From Plantago major (taxonomy: Eukaryota > Streptophyta > Magnoliopsida > Lamiales > Plantaginaceae): DNA of 64,000 nt. The notes beneath the pieces were generated by a model. That model searched no databases. It was not told the origin of the DNA and worked only from the letters and a program-made list of their open reading frames with translations. Position 1 is the first letter of the stretch. Each line of letters starts with the position of its first letter. The position numbers were made by a program, and so were the translations under genes. Location of the stretch: assembly GCA_026545765.1 (NCBI GenBank), contig CM048840.1:80566877-80630876 (forward strand), written 5' to 3'. Positions 23,115 to 36,209 of the stretch are shown one piece after another.

Positions 23115-24361
23115 TCAGTCTGCAAATTTCCTATCTCCAAACCTTTTGATGTCATCAGAATAGTCATAGAGAAGAGTTCTGACGAGCATCTCTGTGTCTC
23201 TTGCAAATCCATAGACCTCTTTGTAGGTTTTGGTAGGATTTTTCTTGACAAAATGCTTGACCCACAGATACTTTCCCCACTTCCAGGCATGTTCTATTCT
23301 GATATCTGAAAGCTTGAAATATTCATAGATAATCTTCAGATATCTGATGTCACCCTTGTATTGATCTTCAGTTAGATAGAACGATTCATAGGGTTCCACA
23401 GCGAGTCTTGCTCTTGTGCCTGTTCCAGTAATATTCAGAATTCTGTGCACATCATCTGGCTTTCCATATGGACATTCATCAGAGTTGTCCTTCTTCATGG
23501 CTTCAGTTCTCTTGACAACTTCAAAATCCAACCATGCTTTAATGTGATTGGTGTTGATCAAGGTTGGCTTGTCTTTTCTCCATGCCATAAGTTGTTTATG
23601 GATTGGTTCTGGAAATCTTGAATTTACAAGTAGATGCTTAAGTTCCATAATCCAATAGCCATTCTTCTGATTGATGCACCTATAGACAGAGGAATTATTG
23701 TCATGCTTCACATACTCAATTTTGGCTTCTTCTGGCCTGAGTGGAAGTTGACTTTGTCTCTGTTCAGCTCTCAGTCTGTTCCTTTTCTGTCTTGAATTCT
23801 CTTTGGGGTTGTTGCTTGAAGAACCACCACGCTGGATAGACTTGGTATTTCCAGAGGGTGTTTTAGCTGCTAGTGGCTTTGCAGCTATGGGCTCAGTTAG
23901 GCTTTCAATTTTCCATTTTCTGTGAAGAGGAGCTTCATCTTCATCAGATTCCTCATCATCATCAAGATTGAATCTTGTGAGAGTTTTACAGCCTTCTTCA
24001 TTGCCCAGGAACTTGATTTGTCCTTCTTCTTCTTCTTCTTCTTCAGAAGAGACATCAATCCCTTTAACTTGACTTCTCCTTGGAGCCTTGGTACTCCTTG
24101 GAGGTTTCTGTGCTCTAGACCTTGTTATCGTTGAAGTTCCTTCAGTAGGTTTCTGGGAAGTAGCTACTATTTGCAAAGCAGCTTGACTTGAGGAGGGCTC
24201 ATTGATTCTGAGTGGTGGCTGGGAAGTTTTCTTGTTTCTACTTCCTAAGCAGCACCAGCTCCAGATTTCTTCTTGTTTCCTTCTCCTTCTTCCCATTCCC
24301 CCTGACTTTGAGGTCCATATTTGTACAATCCTTCCCCCTTAGTCATTGTTGGCTAACTAAG
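23115..24361 (-). pseudogene. 3' gene of element B, C-terminal part
   Basis: The C-terminal third of the family 1 3' gene, with the conserved block GKYLWVKHFVKKNPTK near its end, a basic, Gln-rich stretch (RQKRNRLRAEQRQSQ) and an acidic Glu run. It stops at the edge of element C and its upstream neighbour continues at 40505. No function is recognised for this region. This piece reads open for about 390 codons. Confidence 0.75.
24357..24361. repeat. Left target-site duplication of element C
   Basis: CTAAG, identical to 40505-40509 on the other side of C. Confidence 0.93.
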
Positions 24362-26065
24362 TGTTGGTCCAGATAACAGCAAAGTAAAAGACTAGAAGGG
24401 GGGGGGGGTGAATAGTCTTTTAAAACTTTTGTCGATAACAAATGTTTCTCAGATATCTGAATGGATATCTGATACTTAGAATCAGAGTGCGGAAGACTTA
24501 ATAAAGATAAGTGTAGAAACGGTTAATAAGTGTTTGTGTGTTGCTGAAGCATAAATACAGAAATGTAAATGACACAGCAAGTATAGTGGTATCTGGAGGT
24601 GGCGTAATCCTCCAACTAATCCACTTCGGTCTATCAGAGACCTAGAATTCACTAGAACAGATAATTGAGATAACCTTACAAAAATCCTATTCTAAGATTC
24701 TTAACAATTGGTTCGCAACCAAATGTTCCCCCTGAGTTGTTCCCTAGCTTCTTCAGCCAAGTACTTCCTATACTCAGAAACCTTTGAGTTGTTCCCTCGC
24801 TTCCCAAGCTAAGTACTTCCTATAATCAAAAACCTTGGAATTATTCCTTAGTTTCCCAAATCAAGTACTTCCTATACTCCGGTAACCTTGGAGTTATTCC
24901 CTGATTTTTCAAACTAAGTACTTCCTGTACTCCACGCCGGTTTTGGTGTTGGTTTCGGTATGAGTTGTCAGATGAGCGTCTTAATAACTTTTCAGTTATT
25001 CAGATAGCTCTGTGAACTAAGTTACTTAATACACTTTACAGCGTATGGTATCTTGTTCGATTTTACTGACCCAAGTCTTATGATATCTGTTCAAGAGAAT
25101 GAATCTCAGATAGTTGATCTTTTGATTCAACTCCTTCACAGATAGCTTTGCTTGTTTAGGATCAGGACACTTAGAACTTCAGTGTTTACTCAAGATCACA
25201 AGCTTTAGTCGCAACAGAAAGCTTTGTTAATAAGTAAGTTGCTTTGAGAGAGTAGGATGTTCAGAGTTCTATGTTTCAGCGTTTGCAATGTGTGTCCTCC
25301 CTCAAGCTGTCTAAGTGTTGATATTTATAGATGACTTTGAGTGCCGTTTGAATAGTATCCGTTAGGCTCAAATTCAAACTATCGATATCTGTGTCTATAG
25401 TACTGTAGCAGGTTTTGTCTTCTTCTCAGAAGTTGCCGTTGCTTTTACTCAGACATCTCTGTCCGTGCATTAAATGCATTGTACTATACTTTTTGTCCTG
25501 TAGTGTCAACGGAACTATGCTTTGTATCAGAGACTAGACTTGTTGTCTGATTCTTTGCACGTCCTTATCTTCATTCTTCATATACCACTTGTATTGATTG
25601 AAACAACTTTGTTTGCAATATATGTTTCTCTTTCAGAAACGTGTTTAACCCTCAAGGTATCTGAGAATAGATATCTGTGGACACTTTCCTTGTCTTCAGA
25701 TATGTATCTCATTTCTCAGATATCTCTTGTGACACAGTTTGTTTGAAACTGTTCGTGTCTACAAGATATCTGGCTAAGATATCTGAACAACAGATTCAGT
25801 AATCTTGTGCAGTTTTCTTCAAGTCTTCAATTCTTGTTGAGCTTTCTGCTGGGATGTCTTCTTCTTGGTCTTTTCTTCATAAAATAAAAATTACATTTTG
25901 AGACCTATCATCCTATACAAGATTAGCTAGACTATCATACTTAGTGGGTTTCCTCTTTTACAATGTTCAAGTGAACCAAGAGTACTAATCACCTTTCTGA
26001 GACTAAGATAAGTCATCATGTTGCTGAACAAAATCTAAACAGATATACTAACAAAATATCTAACA
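24362..26065 (-). repeat. 3' LTR of element C
   Basis: TGTTGG to CTAACA on the + strand. TATA-like box at 25322-25330, tandem array at 24732-24933, G tract near 24402-24409. Confidence 0.95.
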
Positions 26066-26080
26066 AATTTCCCCCATTTT
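26066..26080 (-). promoter_or_regulatory. Polypurine tract of element C
   Basis: AATTTCCCCCATTTT on the + strand, directly inside the 3' LTR. Confidence 0.88.
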
Positions 26081-26452
26081 GATCAGTCAACGATGACTAT
26101 CTTCCTATTACAAAAATCTGGATGAGGAAACAATCCACCACTTTAATCATCTCTCAAGATCTTTCAAATCACATAACTAAGTGCAGAAAGTAGACATCAA
26201 CCAAATCACAAGGTGTGATCTTTGCTGACAAGTTATCTTTTATAAAATACTATCTGAGAGTAAGTTCTTCAGATAAGTCGCAACTAAAGATTACAGATAA
26301 CTTTAAATACATGATACAGTTAAGCTCAGTCAGCAAAAATAAAAAAACTTAGTAATTTAGGACAACAGGAGTAATCCAAGCTCCAAGTAAACATACTAAA
26401 GAACTAGTCTTCAAGTCTTCAATCTTCAAGTTTTCAACAATGTTTCTATGGA

Positions 26453-29400
26453 TCAGTCTGCAAATTTCCTATCTCCAAACCTTTTGATGTCATCAGAATA
26501 ATCATAAAGAAGAGTTCTGACAAGCATCTCTGTTTCTCTGGCAAATCCACAGATTTCTTTGTAGGTTTTGGTAGGATTTTTCTTGACAAAATGCTTGACC
26601 CATAGGTACTTTCCCCACTTCCAGGCATGCTCTATTCTGATATCTGAAAGCTTGAAGTATTCATAGATAATCTTCAGATATCTGATGTCACCCTTGTATT
26701 GATCTTCTGTCAGATAGAACGACTCATAGGGTTCCACAGCAAGTCTTGGTCTTGTGCCTGTTCCTGTGATATTCAGAATCTTGTGCACATCATCTGGCTT
26801 TCCATATGGACAATCATCAGAGAGGTCCTTCTTCATGGCTTCAGTTCTCTTGACAACTTCAAAATCCAACCATGCTTTGATGTGATTGGTGTTGATCAAG
26901 GTAGGTTTGTTCTTTCTCCATGCCATAAGCTGTTTGAGGATTGGTTCTGGAAATCTTGAATTTACCAATAGATGCTTAAGTTCCAGAATCCAATAGCCAT
27001 TTTTCTGATTGATGCACCTGTAGACAGAGGAATCATTGTCATACTTCACATACTCAATTTTGGCTTCTTCTGGCCTGAGTGGAAGTTGACTTTGTCTTTG
27101 CTCAGCTCTCAGTCTGTTCCTTTTCTGTCTTGAATTCTCTTTGGGGTTGTTGCTTGAAGAACCACCACCCTGGATAGACTTGGTATTTCCAGAGGGTGTT
27201 TTAGCTGCTAGGGGCTTTGCAGCTATGGGCTCAGTTAGGCTTTCAAGTTTCCTTTTTCTGTGAAGAGGAGCTTCATCTTCATCAGTCTCTTCATCATCTT
27301 CATCAAGATCAATTCTTGTGAGATCTTTGCAGCCTTCTTCATTGCCCAGGGACTTGATTTGACCTTCTTCTTCTTCTTCTTCAGAAGATTCATCAATCCC
27401 TCTAACTTGTCTTCTCCTTGGAGCCTTGGTACTCCTTGGAGGTTTCTGTGCCATGGCCCTTGTTACCATTTTGGTTCCTTCAGTAGGTCTCTGGGAAGCA
27501 GCTTGGCTTGAGGAGGATTCATAGATTCTGAGTGGTGGCTGGGAAGTTTTTCTTCTTCCTTTCTGAGCAGCACCAGCTCCAGATTTCTTCTTGTTTTCAT
27601 CTCCTTCTTCCCATTCCCCCTGACTTTGAGGTCCAGATTTGTACTTTCTTTCCCCCTTAGTCATTGTTGGCTGACTCAGTCTCATAAAGGAATCTGAGAG
27701 AGAGTCAAAGTGCCCTTGTAGATAGTTGTAGGCAGTGACCAACTTCTGAAGTTCGGCTTTGAGCTCCTGATTTTGCTTGATAAGTCCATTGTCCTTATCA
27801 GTGAGTTCTGCCAATGGGCCTAGGATGGCATCTGCTTTTCCAGCAGTGTAACTTGCCTCTTGAAAAGCTTTTTCAGCTAAAGACATATCATCGTCCCTTG
27901 TCATTCCCAGATCTTTCTGAGCAATGATCATGCTAGTTGTTCTCTGAGTGATGAGCTCGGTGAACTTTCTCATTCGAGGGTGCGAGGCAATTACTTCCTT
28001 GTTTTGTGAAGACATCTCCTTATTCAGAGTAGCCAGTACTTGGTACCTGCTCATGTACTCATGGGAGTGGACGTTTGGCAGTGTGTTGAAGATTGTAGGA
28101 GCAATTAACTTTCTTTTTAAGTGAGAAACCGCTAAATGTTCATGGCGGTGCTCTGCCAAAGTTTTGTCTTCTTCACCATCTGAGTGATTAGCCCAGTGAT
28201 CTTCATCCTCTTGGACATGTTCATCAATCGTATCAAGTCCAAAGAACCATCTCGTAGAATGGTTTCTTTCCTTTACGGGAGGAGGATGGTACTTCTTCAA
28301 GATGATGCAGCCTTAGCATCATGCTTGACTTCGATACTTCTTCAAGATTTCGAGTTCTTTGGCGATCTCTTGCACAAAGATCCCGTAGCTCGTTAACCGC
28401 AGAGTAAGCATTCATTTCTTTGAGGTATTGATCTTCTAGTTGATCAAGCCTTTCTCTGGATTGAGCTATTTGATCTTCCAGTTGAAGATGGAGCTGTTGT
28501 TCTTCTTCCAACAGTTGTCTGAGTAGAGCACTTCTGTTTTGAGTATTCAAAATTTTCTGATTGGTTACCTCAGAGAACTCAACTACTTGCTCAGTAGGAA
28601 CTGCATGTTGGTTAGAAGAAGGATGAGTAGATTTCTAGGGAGATGGAGACGGAGATTTCTGTGAAGTCTTCTCAGTTTGCTTTTCAGCGACTGAGGTATT
28701 GTTTCTTTGTGAAATTCCTCCGGTCCCTGGTGCAGGAGCATCATCATCATCCTTTTTATCATTATCATCCTTTTGGTGATGATCAGTGGGAGGTTCATTA
28801 AAGAAATTTTCATTCATTTCTTCCCCCTCATCATCTTCAGATACAAGATTGATCACTTCCGGGATAGTGATCTTCTGCCCATTAACTTCTTCTTGTTCAG
28901 AAGGTATGAATTGCAGAGTCTGGCGTAATCGGCTTGAATGCCAACTGTAATCTTGTCTGACCATTTGCCTGGTAAAAGGAATGTATCAAACTCTGCGACA
29001 CATCTCTGGAAAAGTCCTTGTGGAGTAGAGTCGAATCGTATGTTGTTCTCAGAGTGAACATTGCTTGGACATATGTTTCCAGGTCAAGAGCTCGTGCCCA
29101 TCTGGTTGGTTGATCAGTTATTCTCAATATTTCAGAGAGATCAGAGCACCTTAACTTCTGCCATTTCTTGAAGCATTGAATATGCTTTGGCAAAGTGTGA
29201 GCTTTGAAGAAGTGAAGTAGGTCCCTTGTTTCTTCAATGGGAACCCGCTTTGCATCTGTTTGAGCCTGAAAGAAAGAGTTTTGAGTGAGTTTCAAAACTT
29301 TGGTAGATATCTGAGTAGAAGTGTAGTTTAATTTCTGAGTTACCTGAGTATGAACATCAGGCTCAGATACTTGTTCTACTGAGACGATTGGTGTCTCAGA

Positions 29401-32044
29401 TATCTTGTTGTGAGGTGGAGACTTGGAAGTCTGGTCCTCATCAACCTTTCTTTCTTGAACCTGAGAATTAACATTATCACAATACTTAGGAAATTTTATC
29501 AAGAAAAACTTTAAGTGACAAGTCAGATATCTGAGAGGTCAATTACCTCCAAGGGAGGCTCAGATACTTGTCTCTCAGAGACTTGTGCAGTCTCTGGAAT
29601 CTTTTCTTGTGATGAAGGCCTTGATGCCTCATCAATTTCCATAGGTGCAGGGAATGTCGCAACTCTGTCCCCTTGCACTTCTACTTCTGATTGAGCCTGT
29701 AAGTAGATAGTATTTAATAATTTAGAAGAAGTTTTAAGATAACCCAGGATGAAGAGTACTTATCCCTGATTTTCATATACCTTCAAGTTTGAAGGCTTAG
29801 TGATGTGTTCTTCAGAAACCTTGTTGGTTTCTGGGTTTGTCTCGCATTTCGCTTATCTTCTTCCATCTCATTGGAGCTGTTAGAAACATTTATCATGAAT
29901 GAGCATACAAACATTTTTTTGAAAAAAATTCTCTTTAAGAATTATTTACCGTGGCATGTGCTCGATTTCAAGAGTTGAGGTTGAAGGAACCTCTTTTCAA
30001 GATTCAAGGTAAGCTTTTCACTTCCTCTTGTTTTTCCGTTTCTAACTCAAATTGAACAAAGAGATTCTTATAAGGTAACAAGATTTATAAGTATAAAATT
30101 TTTCACAAGGTAAGAGTTAAACCAGTCATTTACCCGAGCAGTTTCAGGCTGATTGGTCTCTGGAACTTGTGACCTTTCTATACATTGGTCGTCTTGTCCC
30201 AGTTCAGTTTCTTTGTTTGAAGTTTCTGGTACTTCACACCTTCCCTGAGTATGCAACTCAGTTGCCTCCCCTGGTTGATCATTCTGAGTAGATGTCTTAG
30301 TTTGATCCCTCTCATTGAGTTGGGGAACCTGCTCAATTACAGGATTTTCTTCAGCATACTGTATTGCTGGTAATTCAAAATGGAGTTCATTTACCATTTC
30401 ATCAACCACTTGTGGCTGTTGTGGTTGTTGTGTTTGTGGTTGTCTGAAAGCAGAAGATTGATCAGTAGTGTGTTCTTCCAGATTCTTAGATGTCGCATTT
30501 CCATCAACATCTGCCAATACTAAGATACCACTCATCAGGGCTTTGTGAAGTTGTGCAAGAGAGTCATTCCCTGATGATGTGTTTGTACCAACAACCTTTG
30601 CTATAGGTTCAGCAACCTGTGGTGTAGGTTTTTCTTCAGATACCTTCTCACCAGTTACTTGTTCAGCAACCTTAGCCCATTTTGATTTTTCTAGGACTTG
30701 AGAGATGACTAGTTCATCATCTTCATCGTCAGAGCTCTCATCAGCATCGGGAACTGATTGGTCCATTATTCCTGCGGTTTATGCAGATGGGGCTTGGTGT
30801 TTTTCACCACTCTTGGCAGCATTTATGAGTTCATCAGCAAGCCTTTCTGCATTAGTCGCAACATTTCTGAAAGCACTTTCTCTTGCTGAGTCTACTTGTT
30901 CAGTAGTTGATAACTCTTTTGCAGCATTGATGAGTTCATCTGCCATTATTGGTCCATCGGCAATGCCTGCAGATATCTGAGAATTGACAACCTCTTTGGG
31001 TGTGTCTTCTGATTTGCCAGCAAACTTCTTTCTTGATGTTCTGGGCTTCTTGGTCGCAACCTTTTCTTCAGATATCTTTTCAGATTTTCTCTTCTTAGGA
31101 CCTTTCTGAGACCCAGTAACCTTTTTCATCAGATTTGTATACTCATACTTGTAGAGTAAGTTACTGTTGTCTATTTCAGCCGTGTCTCTGAGCTCAATGC
31201 CAAGCTTTTCCAACAAGTAGCATATTTTCAGACCATATCCTACTGTGGCCTTTGGCTCAGCTAGTCCTTTAACAATCTTAGGCTCGAAGCCTTGAATCTT
31301 CTTCACGAATTTCATGAAGGCGTACTTTCCCCAGTTGAAAGGGTTTTCCAGCCTTTTGTCTTGTTGATTCAGCAAGAACATCATGATCCATCGTTCTTGG
31401 CTTATCTGGTCAGCACCTCCTTGTAGACCATCAAAGCATCTGTGAAGAATGCAAGCCAGTACATCCCAGTGAACCAACAGATGTCTGGTTCGGATGTCAG
31501 CAAGTTTGAACTCAGTGGGTGTATCTGATTTCTCAAGATCACACACATCACTGTAAAGTTCTTTAACACCTTCAAGGAGTTCCTCATCCTTGGTGTTTAT
31601 TTCAAAATCCTTTCCAAGATTTTGAACCTCAAACAACTTACAGAAAGTTGTTAAGTCCAGAAGGATTTCCTTTCCTTGGACTGAGGTTTTGATAGACACT
31701 ATTTCAGTGCCTTCAGATACACAGGAAATAATCCTGGAGTTGTTGTAAAATTCCAACACATCAAGTGATGAAATTCCACTAGGGCGAGCAGATACAAAGC
31801 CCTTGATTTGTGCCTTTTCAAGCATGTCAAGAATTAGCTTTCTGTCGGCTTGGTTCTCTATTCCAGCCGTGAGGTATTCCTCAACCATGGCACCACCCCA
31901 AATCATTCTGTGACTTGAAGTCCAATGGTCAGGATTGAAAGCTCCTACCAGTCGATTGTTAACAATAACCAACTCTGGTGCTTGCTTTTCAGTAGTACCA
32001 GTGGAGGATTGGGATTTCTGTGTAGAAGTGTTCTTGGAGGCCAT
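26453..32044 (-). pseudogene. Extra 3' gene of element C (family 1)
   Basis: The best preserved copy of the family 1 third gene. From its ATG at 32044 (MASKNTSTQKSQSS) the first 420 codons are open and contain HWTSSHRMIWGGAMVEEYL, the block NPFNWGKYAFMKFVKK and the basic patch KKRKSEKISEEKVATKK, which looks like a nuclear localisation signal. A Gln- and Glu-rich region follows, then the zone of intron-like segments (about 29270-30100), a globular middle, an acidic stretch with DDDDAP, a coiled coil near 28430-28550 and a C-terminal region of about 600 open codons. The first region resembles plant transposon-associated proteins. The gene stands 190 bp behind its own TATA-like box. It is broken, with a few interruptions. 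Confidence 0.72.
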
Positions 32045-32231
32045 CTCTTTATATAGTAAGGATTTGAAGCTTGTGTTTGAAAGAGATTCGATTGAGTGAT
32101 TCTTTCGTAAAAACTTAATCGAGATTTGCAGATAATTTAGAGAAGTTGCAGAGGCTCAGAAGAAGGTTTTTGCTGTTTTGATGCAAGTTGAAATTTCGGA
32201 TTAGGCAAAAGTGATTTCATTTGCCAAAATC

Positions 32232-32243
32232 CTATATATATAG
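32232..32243 (-). promoter_or_regulatory. Putative internal TATA box for the 3' gene of C
   Basis: CTATATATATAG-type site, palindromic, about 190 bp upstream of the ATG at 32044, at the same place as in element A. Confidence 0.55.
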
Positions 32244-32735
32244 CAAGTGAATCTCAACAGACAAATACATACAAATTGATTTTGTGTACGATTCGTGATT
32301 TGCAAGCGGCATGATCAAAAGTAACTTCGCATTAAATGCAAAGTGGTCTTTGTCGGAATTTTACAATCCACTATTTATCGTGAATTAATTTACTGCTCAG
32401 ATCAAGCGCTTGAATTCATCAAGGGTCACCATTGCTTCTCAAAGAATGATCACAATCAACAAATGTAATTGTGCCCATTTAATGAATTTTGGCTAATAGC
32501 TATCCGAATCACAATTGTTGGAGCAAGGACACTGCTCAGATTCTGAATCATCTTATACTTAGGATTTTCCCAAGTTTTTCATCAAGATAGAAATAGTGCG
32601 AGATTCAAGAGAGCAGTTGACTGCAGATAGTTATACTATTCTCTTTTGTGTTCCCCGTTTATAGAATGATTCAGATATCTGAGTTCCCGTCTCAGAGATC
32701 TTAAGCTATCTTTTTTCTCTTTAGCCTTTTTGACT

Positions 32736-32816
32736 TCTGGGTTCCCATTCCAGATACCTCTTCTCTCTTTTCTGGATACCCGTTCCAGATACCTCTTCTC
32801 TGGATGCCTGTTCCAG
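32736..32816 (-). repeat. Hairpin array of element C
   Basis: Three units of the TCTGGATACCCGTTCCAGA inverted repeat just after the end of pol, as in A (six) and B (four). Confidence 0.8.
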
Positions 32817-32830
32817 ATACCTGAACTTTT

Positions 32831-35800
32831 TCAGTTCATTGGCAGTTCCATTAGTCCAAGACTATGTCTTAAGGCTAAGAATCTACTTTGTTGTAGTGGC
32901 TTAGTGAAGATATCTGCAAGTTGGTCTTCAGTCCCAATCTTGAGTATCTCTATATTGCCTTTTTCAACATGGTCTCTGATGAAGTGATGTCTAACATCAA
33001 TGTGCTTTGTTCTGGCATGAAATTTAGGATTATGTGTAATCGCAATTGCACTTGTGTTGTCACAGAAAATGGGAGTTTTCTTCTCATCGAGTCCATAGTC
33101 TTTAAGTTGTTGTTGTTTCCACAGAATTTGTGTTGCACAACAACCAGCAGCAATATTCAAATTTCCTGTGGTAGAAGTTGCAATTGAGTTTTGCTTCTTG
33201 CTAAACCATGAGATAAGTCTAGTGCCCAGAAACTGACAAGTTCCTGAGGTGCTTTTCCTATCGAGCAATGATCCAGCATAATCAGCATCTGAGTACCCAG
33301 CTAAACTCAATCCACTTTCTTTAGGATACCACAGTCCTACATCTACTATACCCTTCACATACCTTAATATTTTCATAGCAATGTTATAGTGTGTTTGCAT
33401 TGGATTTGTCTGAAATCTAGCACATACTCCAACAGCATATTGAATATCAGGTCTACTTGCAGTGAGCTAAAGTAGTGAACCTATCAATTTCCTATACTTA
33501 TGTTCTTCAATACTCTTATCTGATTCAGTATAGGTCATTTTGGTTCCAATGCTCATAGGTATCTTAGCATTCTTTTCAGAAGGCTTAAGATTGAATTTTG
33601 TGAGCATGTCTTTTGCATACTTTGTTTGACTAATGAATATTCCATCATTGAGTTGCTTGACTTGCAATCCTAGGAAATAATTCATTTCTCCCATCATGCT
33701 CATCTCAAACTTGCTTTTCATGAGATTTGCAAAGTCATTACAAAGTTGCTTGTCCTTAGATCCAAAAATAATGTCATCAACATATACTTGAACTAAGAGT
33801 AGTTTCCCATCATGGTTTAAGGTAAATAAAGTTTTATCAACTTCACCTTTCTTGAAACCACTTTCCAGAAGGTATTTCGCCAAAGTGGCATACCATGCTC
33901 TTGGAGCCTGTTTCAGTCCATACAGAGCTTTCTGAAATTTATAGACCATTCTACTTTCTGAGGAAACTTCAAAGCCAGGTGGTTGCTCAACATAAACTTC
34001 TTCTGCAAGTTCACCGTTGAGGAATGCGCTTTTGACATCCATCTGATAAACTTTGAAATCTTTATGAGCTGCAAAGGCTAGAAAGAGTCTTATTGCATCC
34101 AATCTGGCAACTGGTGCATATGACTCATCAAAAACTAAGCCTTCAGTCTGAGTGAATCCCTTGGCAACCAATCTTGCTTTGTTTCTGGTTATTTCACCAG
34201 TTTCATTCATTTTGTTTCTGAAAACCCACTTAGTTCCAATCACAGATATTCCTTCTATAAATGGAACTAGTTTCCGGACTGCTTTCTCTCAAATTGATCC
34301 AACTCTTCTTGCATTGCAGAGATCCAGTCTTGGTCTCCTAATGCTTCTTCTATATTTTTAGGTTCAATATTCGAGATGAAACATCCAAAGAGAGAATCAG
34401 CATTTTCAGCTATTGCTCTCCTAGTCCTAAGACCCTGATTAATTGGTCCAATTATATCCTTTGTAGGATGATCTTTGATCCATTTCATCAAAGGTTTAGT
34501 GCTAGTAGGATCAATATCCAGGTGATCTGAATGTGAATCACTAAGATTTTGATTTGATACTTTTTCAGTATCTGAGATATCTGACATATGGGAAATGTCA
34601 TGGATATCTGACACTTTTTCAGTGTTAGAGATATCTGAGACATGCATTTCAGCATTCTTATTTTCAGATGCCTCTTCATGATGAAGGTTCTCAGTAACCT
34701 GTTCCATTTCTGGAAAACTCATAGGAAATTCCTCATCATGTTTGTGAGTCATCTTGTTGTTACTAGGCTTTTCAAGCTTTTCTACGTCAGAGTCATCCTC
34801 ACTTTCCATACCGATGTTTTTCCTTTCTGAGGATTCTTCTTTAGTATCCCTCAGTAATAGTTCTTTGAATTTTTTGAGAGTTCATCAATAGGAGGTGTTT
34901 TCTTACTTCCTTCATAGAATACAACATGAACTGATTCTTCAATTTTCTTTGTTCTTTTGTTGTAAACTCTGTAAGCTTTGCTGTTTGTGGAATAGCCAAG
35001 AAAAACACCTTCATCTGCCTTTGGTTGAAATGTTCTCAGATAATCTTTCCCATTGTTTAGAACAAAACATCTACAACCAAATACTCTCAGATGTTTGATA
35101 TTGGGAGGTCTTCCAACCAAGATTTCATAGGGGGTCCTGTTATGGTGTTTGTTTATCAAGCATACATTACGAGTGTAGCAGTGTGTTTATGACTTCAACC
35201 CAATATATTTCACTTATCTCGGTGTCATTAGCATTGTCCTTGCAGCTTCTTTAAGGGTTCTGTTTTTCCTTTCTGCAACACCATTTTGTTGAGGTGTTCA
35301 TACAGAGGAAAGTTGGTGTTGTATACCTTTGCAGGTACAAAACTCCTTTATGTACTGATTGGCAAACTCAGTACCATGATCTGTTCTGATTGCAGATACC
35401 TTTTCATTTTTCATGACTTCAAGCTTTTTCAAAGAAGTTTGGTATCTCCACCCTGGCATCAGATTTGTGTTTCAGAAAGACAACCCAAGTGAATCTTGAG
35501 AAGTCATCTACAACAACCAGACCATATTTCTTTCCTACATAACTAGTTACAGATGATTCAAAAAGATCCATATGTAAAAGTTGCAGTGGTCTAACACTAG
35601 AGTGTCTGATTTTGGACTTGAAAGAGATCTTAGATTGTTTCCCCACCTGACAGGCAGAACAGATACCATCCTTTCTGAAAGATGTTTTGGGAAGACCAAC
35701 CACTAACTCTTTCTTGGCAAGTCTATTCAGAGTTTTGAAATTCAAGTGACTCATTCTTTTGTGCCATAACCAGTGCTCTTCTGTGTGACCAGATTGACTC

Positions 35801-36191
35801 ACCATGAGACATTCTTCAGTTGTGGCAGATGCCCAGTCGGCAACATAAAGACAGCCTTTCACGACCAACTAAGGTATCGCTTTGACTCATCGTCAATTAG
35901 TTTGCAGTATTTAGCTTTGAATTTTATAGTAAAACCCTTGTCTGCAAACTGGCTCATGCTAAATAGATTGTATTTCAAATCCTTAACACGTAATACATCA
36001 GTGATTGTTAAAGTTCCCAATTTGACGTTGCCAAATCCCAGAGAGGGATTTAATTCTCCTCCAGCAAATCTGATATCTGGTCCTGTGTTGCAAGCTTTGT
36101 AGTCAACCAGATTTGCTTTGTCTCCTGTCATGTGCTTTCCGCATCCACTATCAAATAGCCATTGTGCTTTAGTCCAGGAGGCATTCTGCAC
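32831..36191 (-). pseudogene. pol: pol region of element C
   Basis: Protease (WLFDSGCGKHMTGD, near 36120-36165), GAG-pre-integrase (LWHKRMSHLNF, near 35740-35775), integrase (about 35550-34900, with PLQLLHMDLFESSV and VVDDFSRFTWVVF), an acidic linker (34270-34810) with many GATATC words, RT (about 34240-33430; YVDDIIFGS near 33770-33795; [19 protein letters not shown]) and RNase H (33300-32850; KHIDVRHHFIRDHVEKG). Copia order. It is broken in several places. Confidence 0.93.
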
Positions 36192-36209
36192 ATAACAGGA
36201 AACAAGAGA

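Noticed and set aside
30705-30980. Ser-rich plus-strand open stretch
   Set aside because: It is the antisense shadow of the acidic part of the 3' gene of C.
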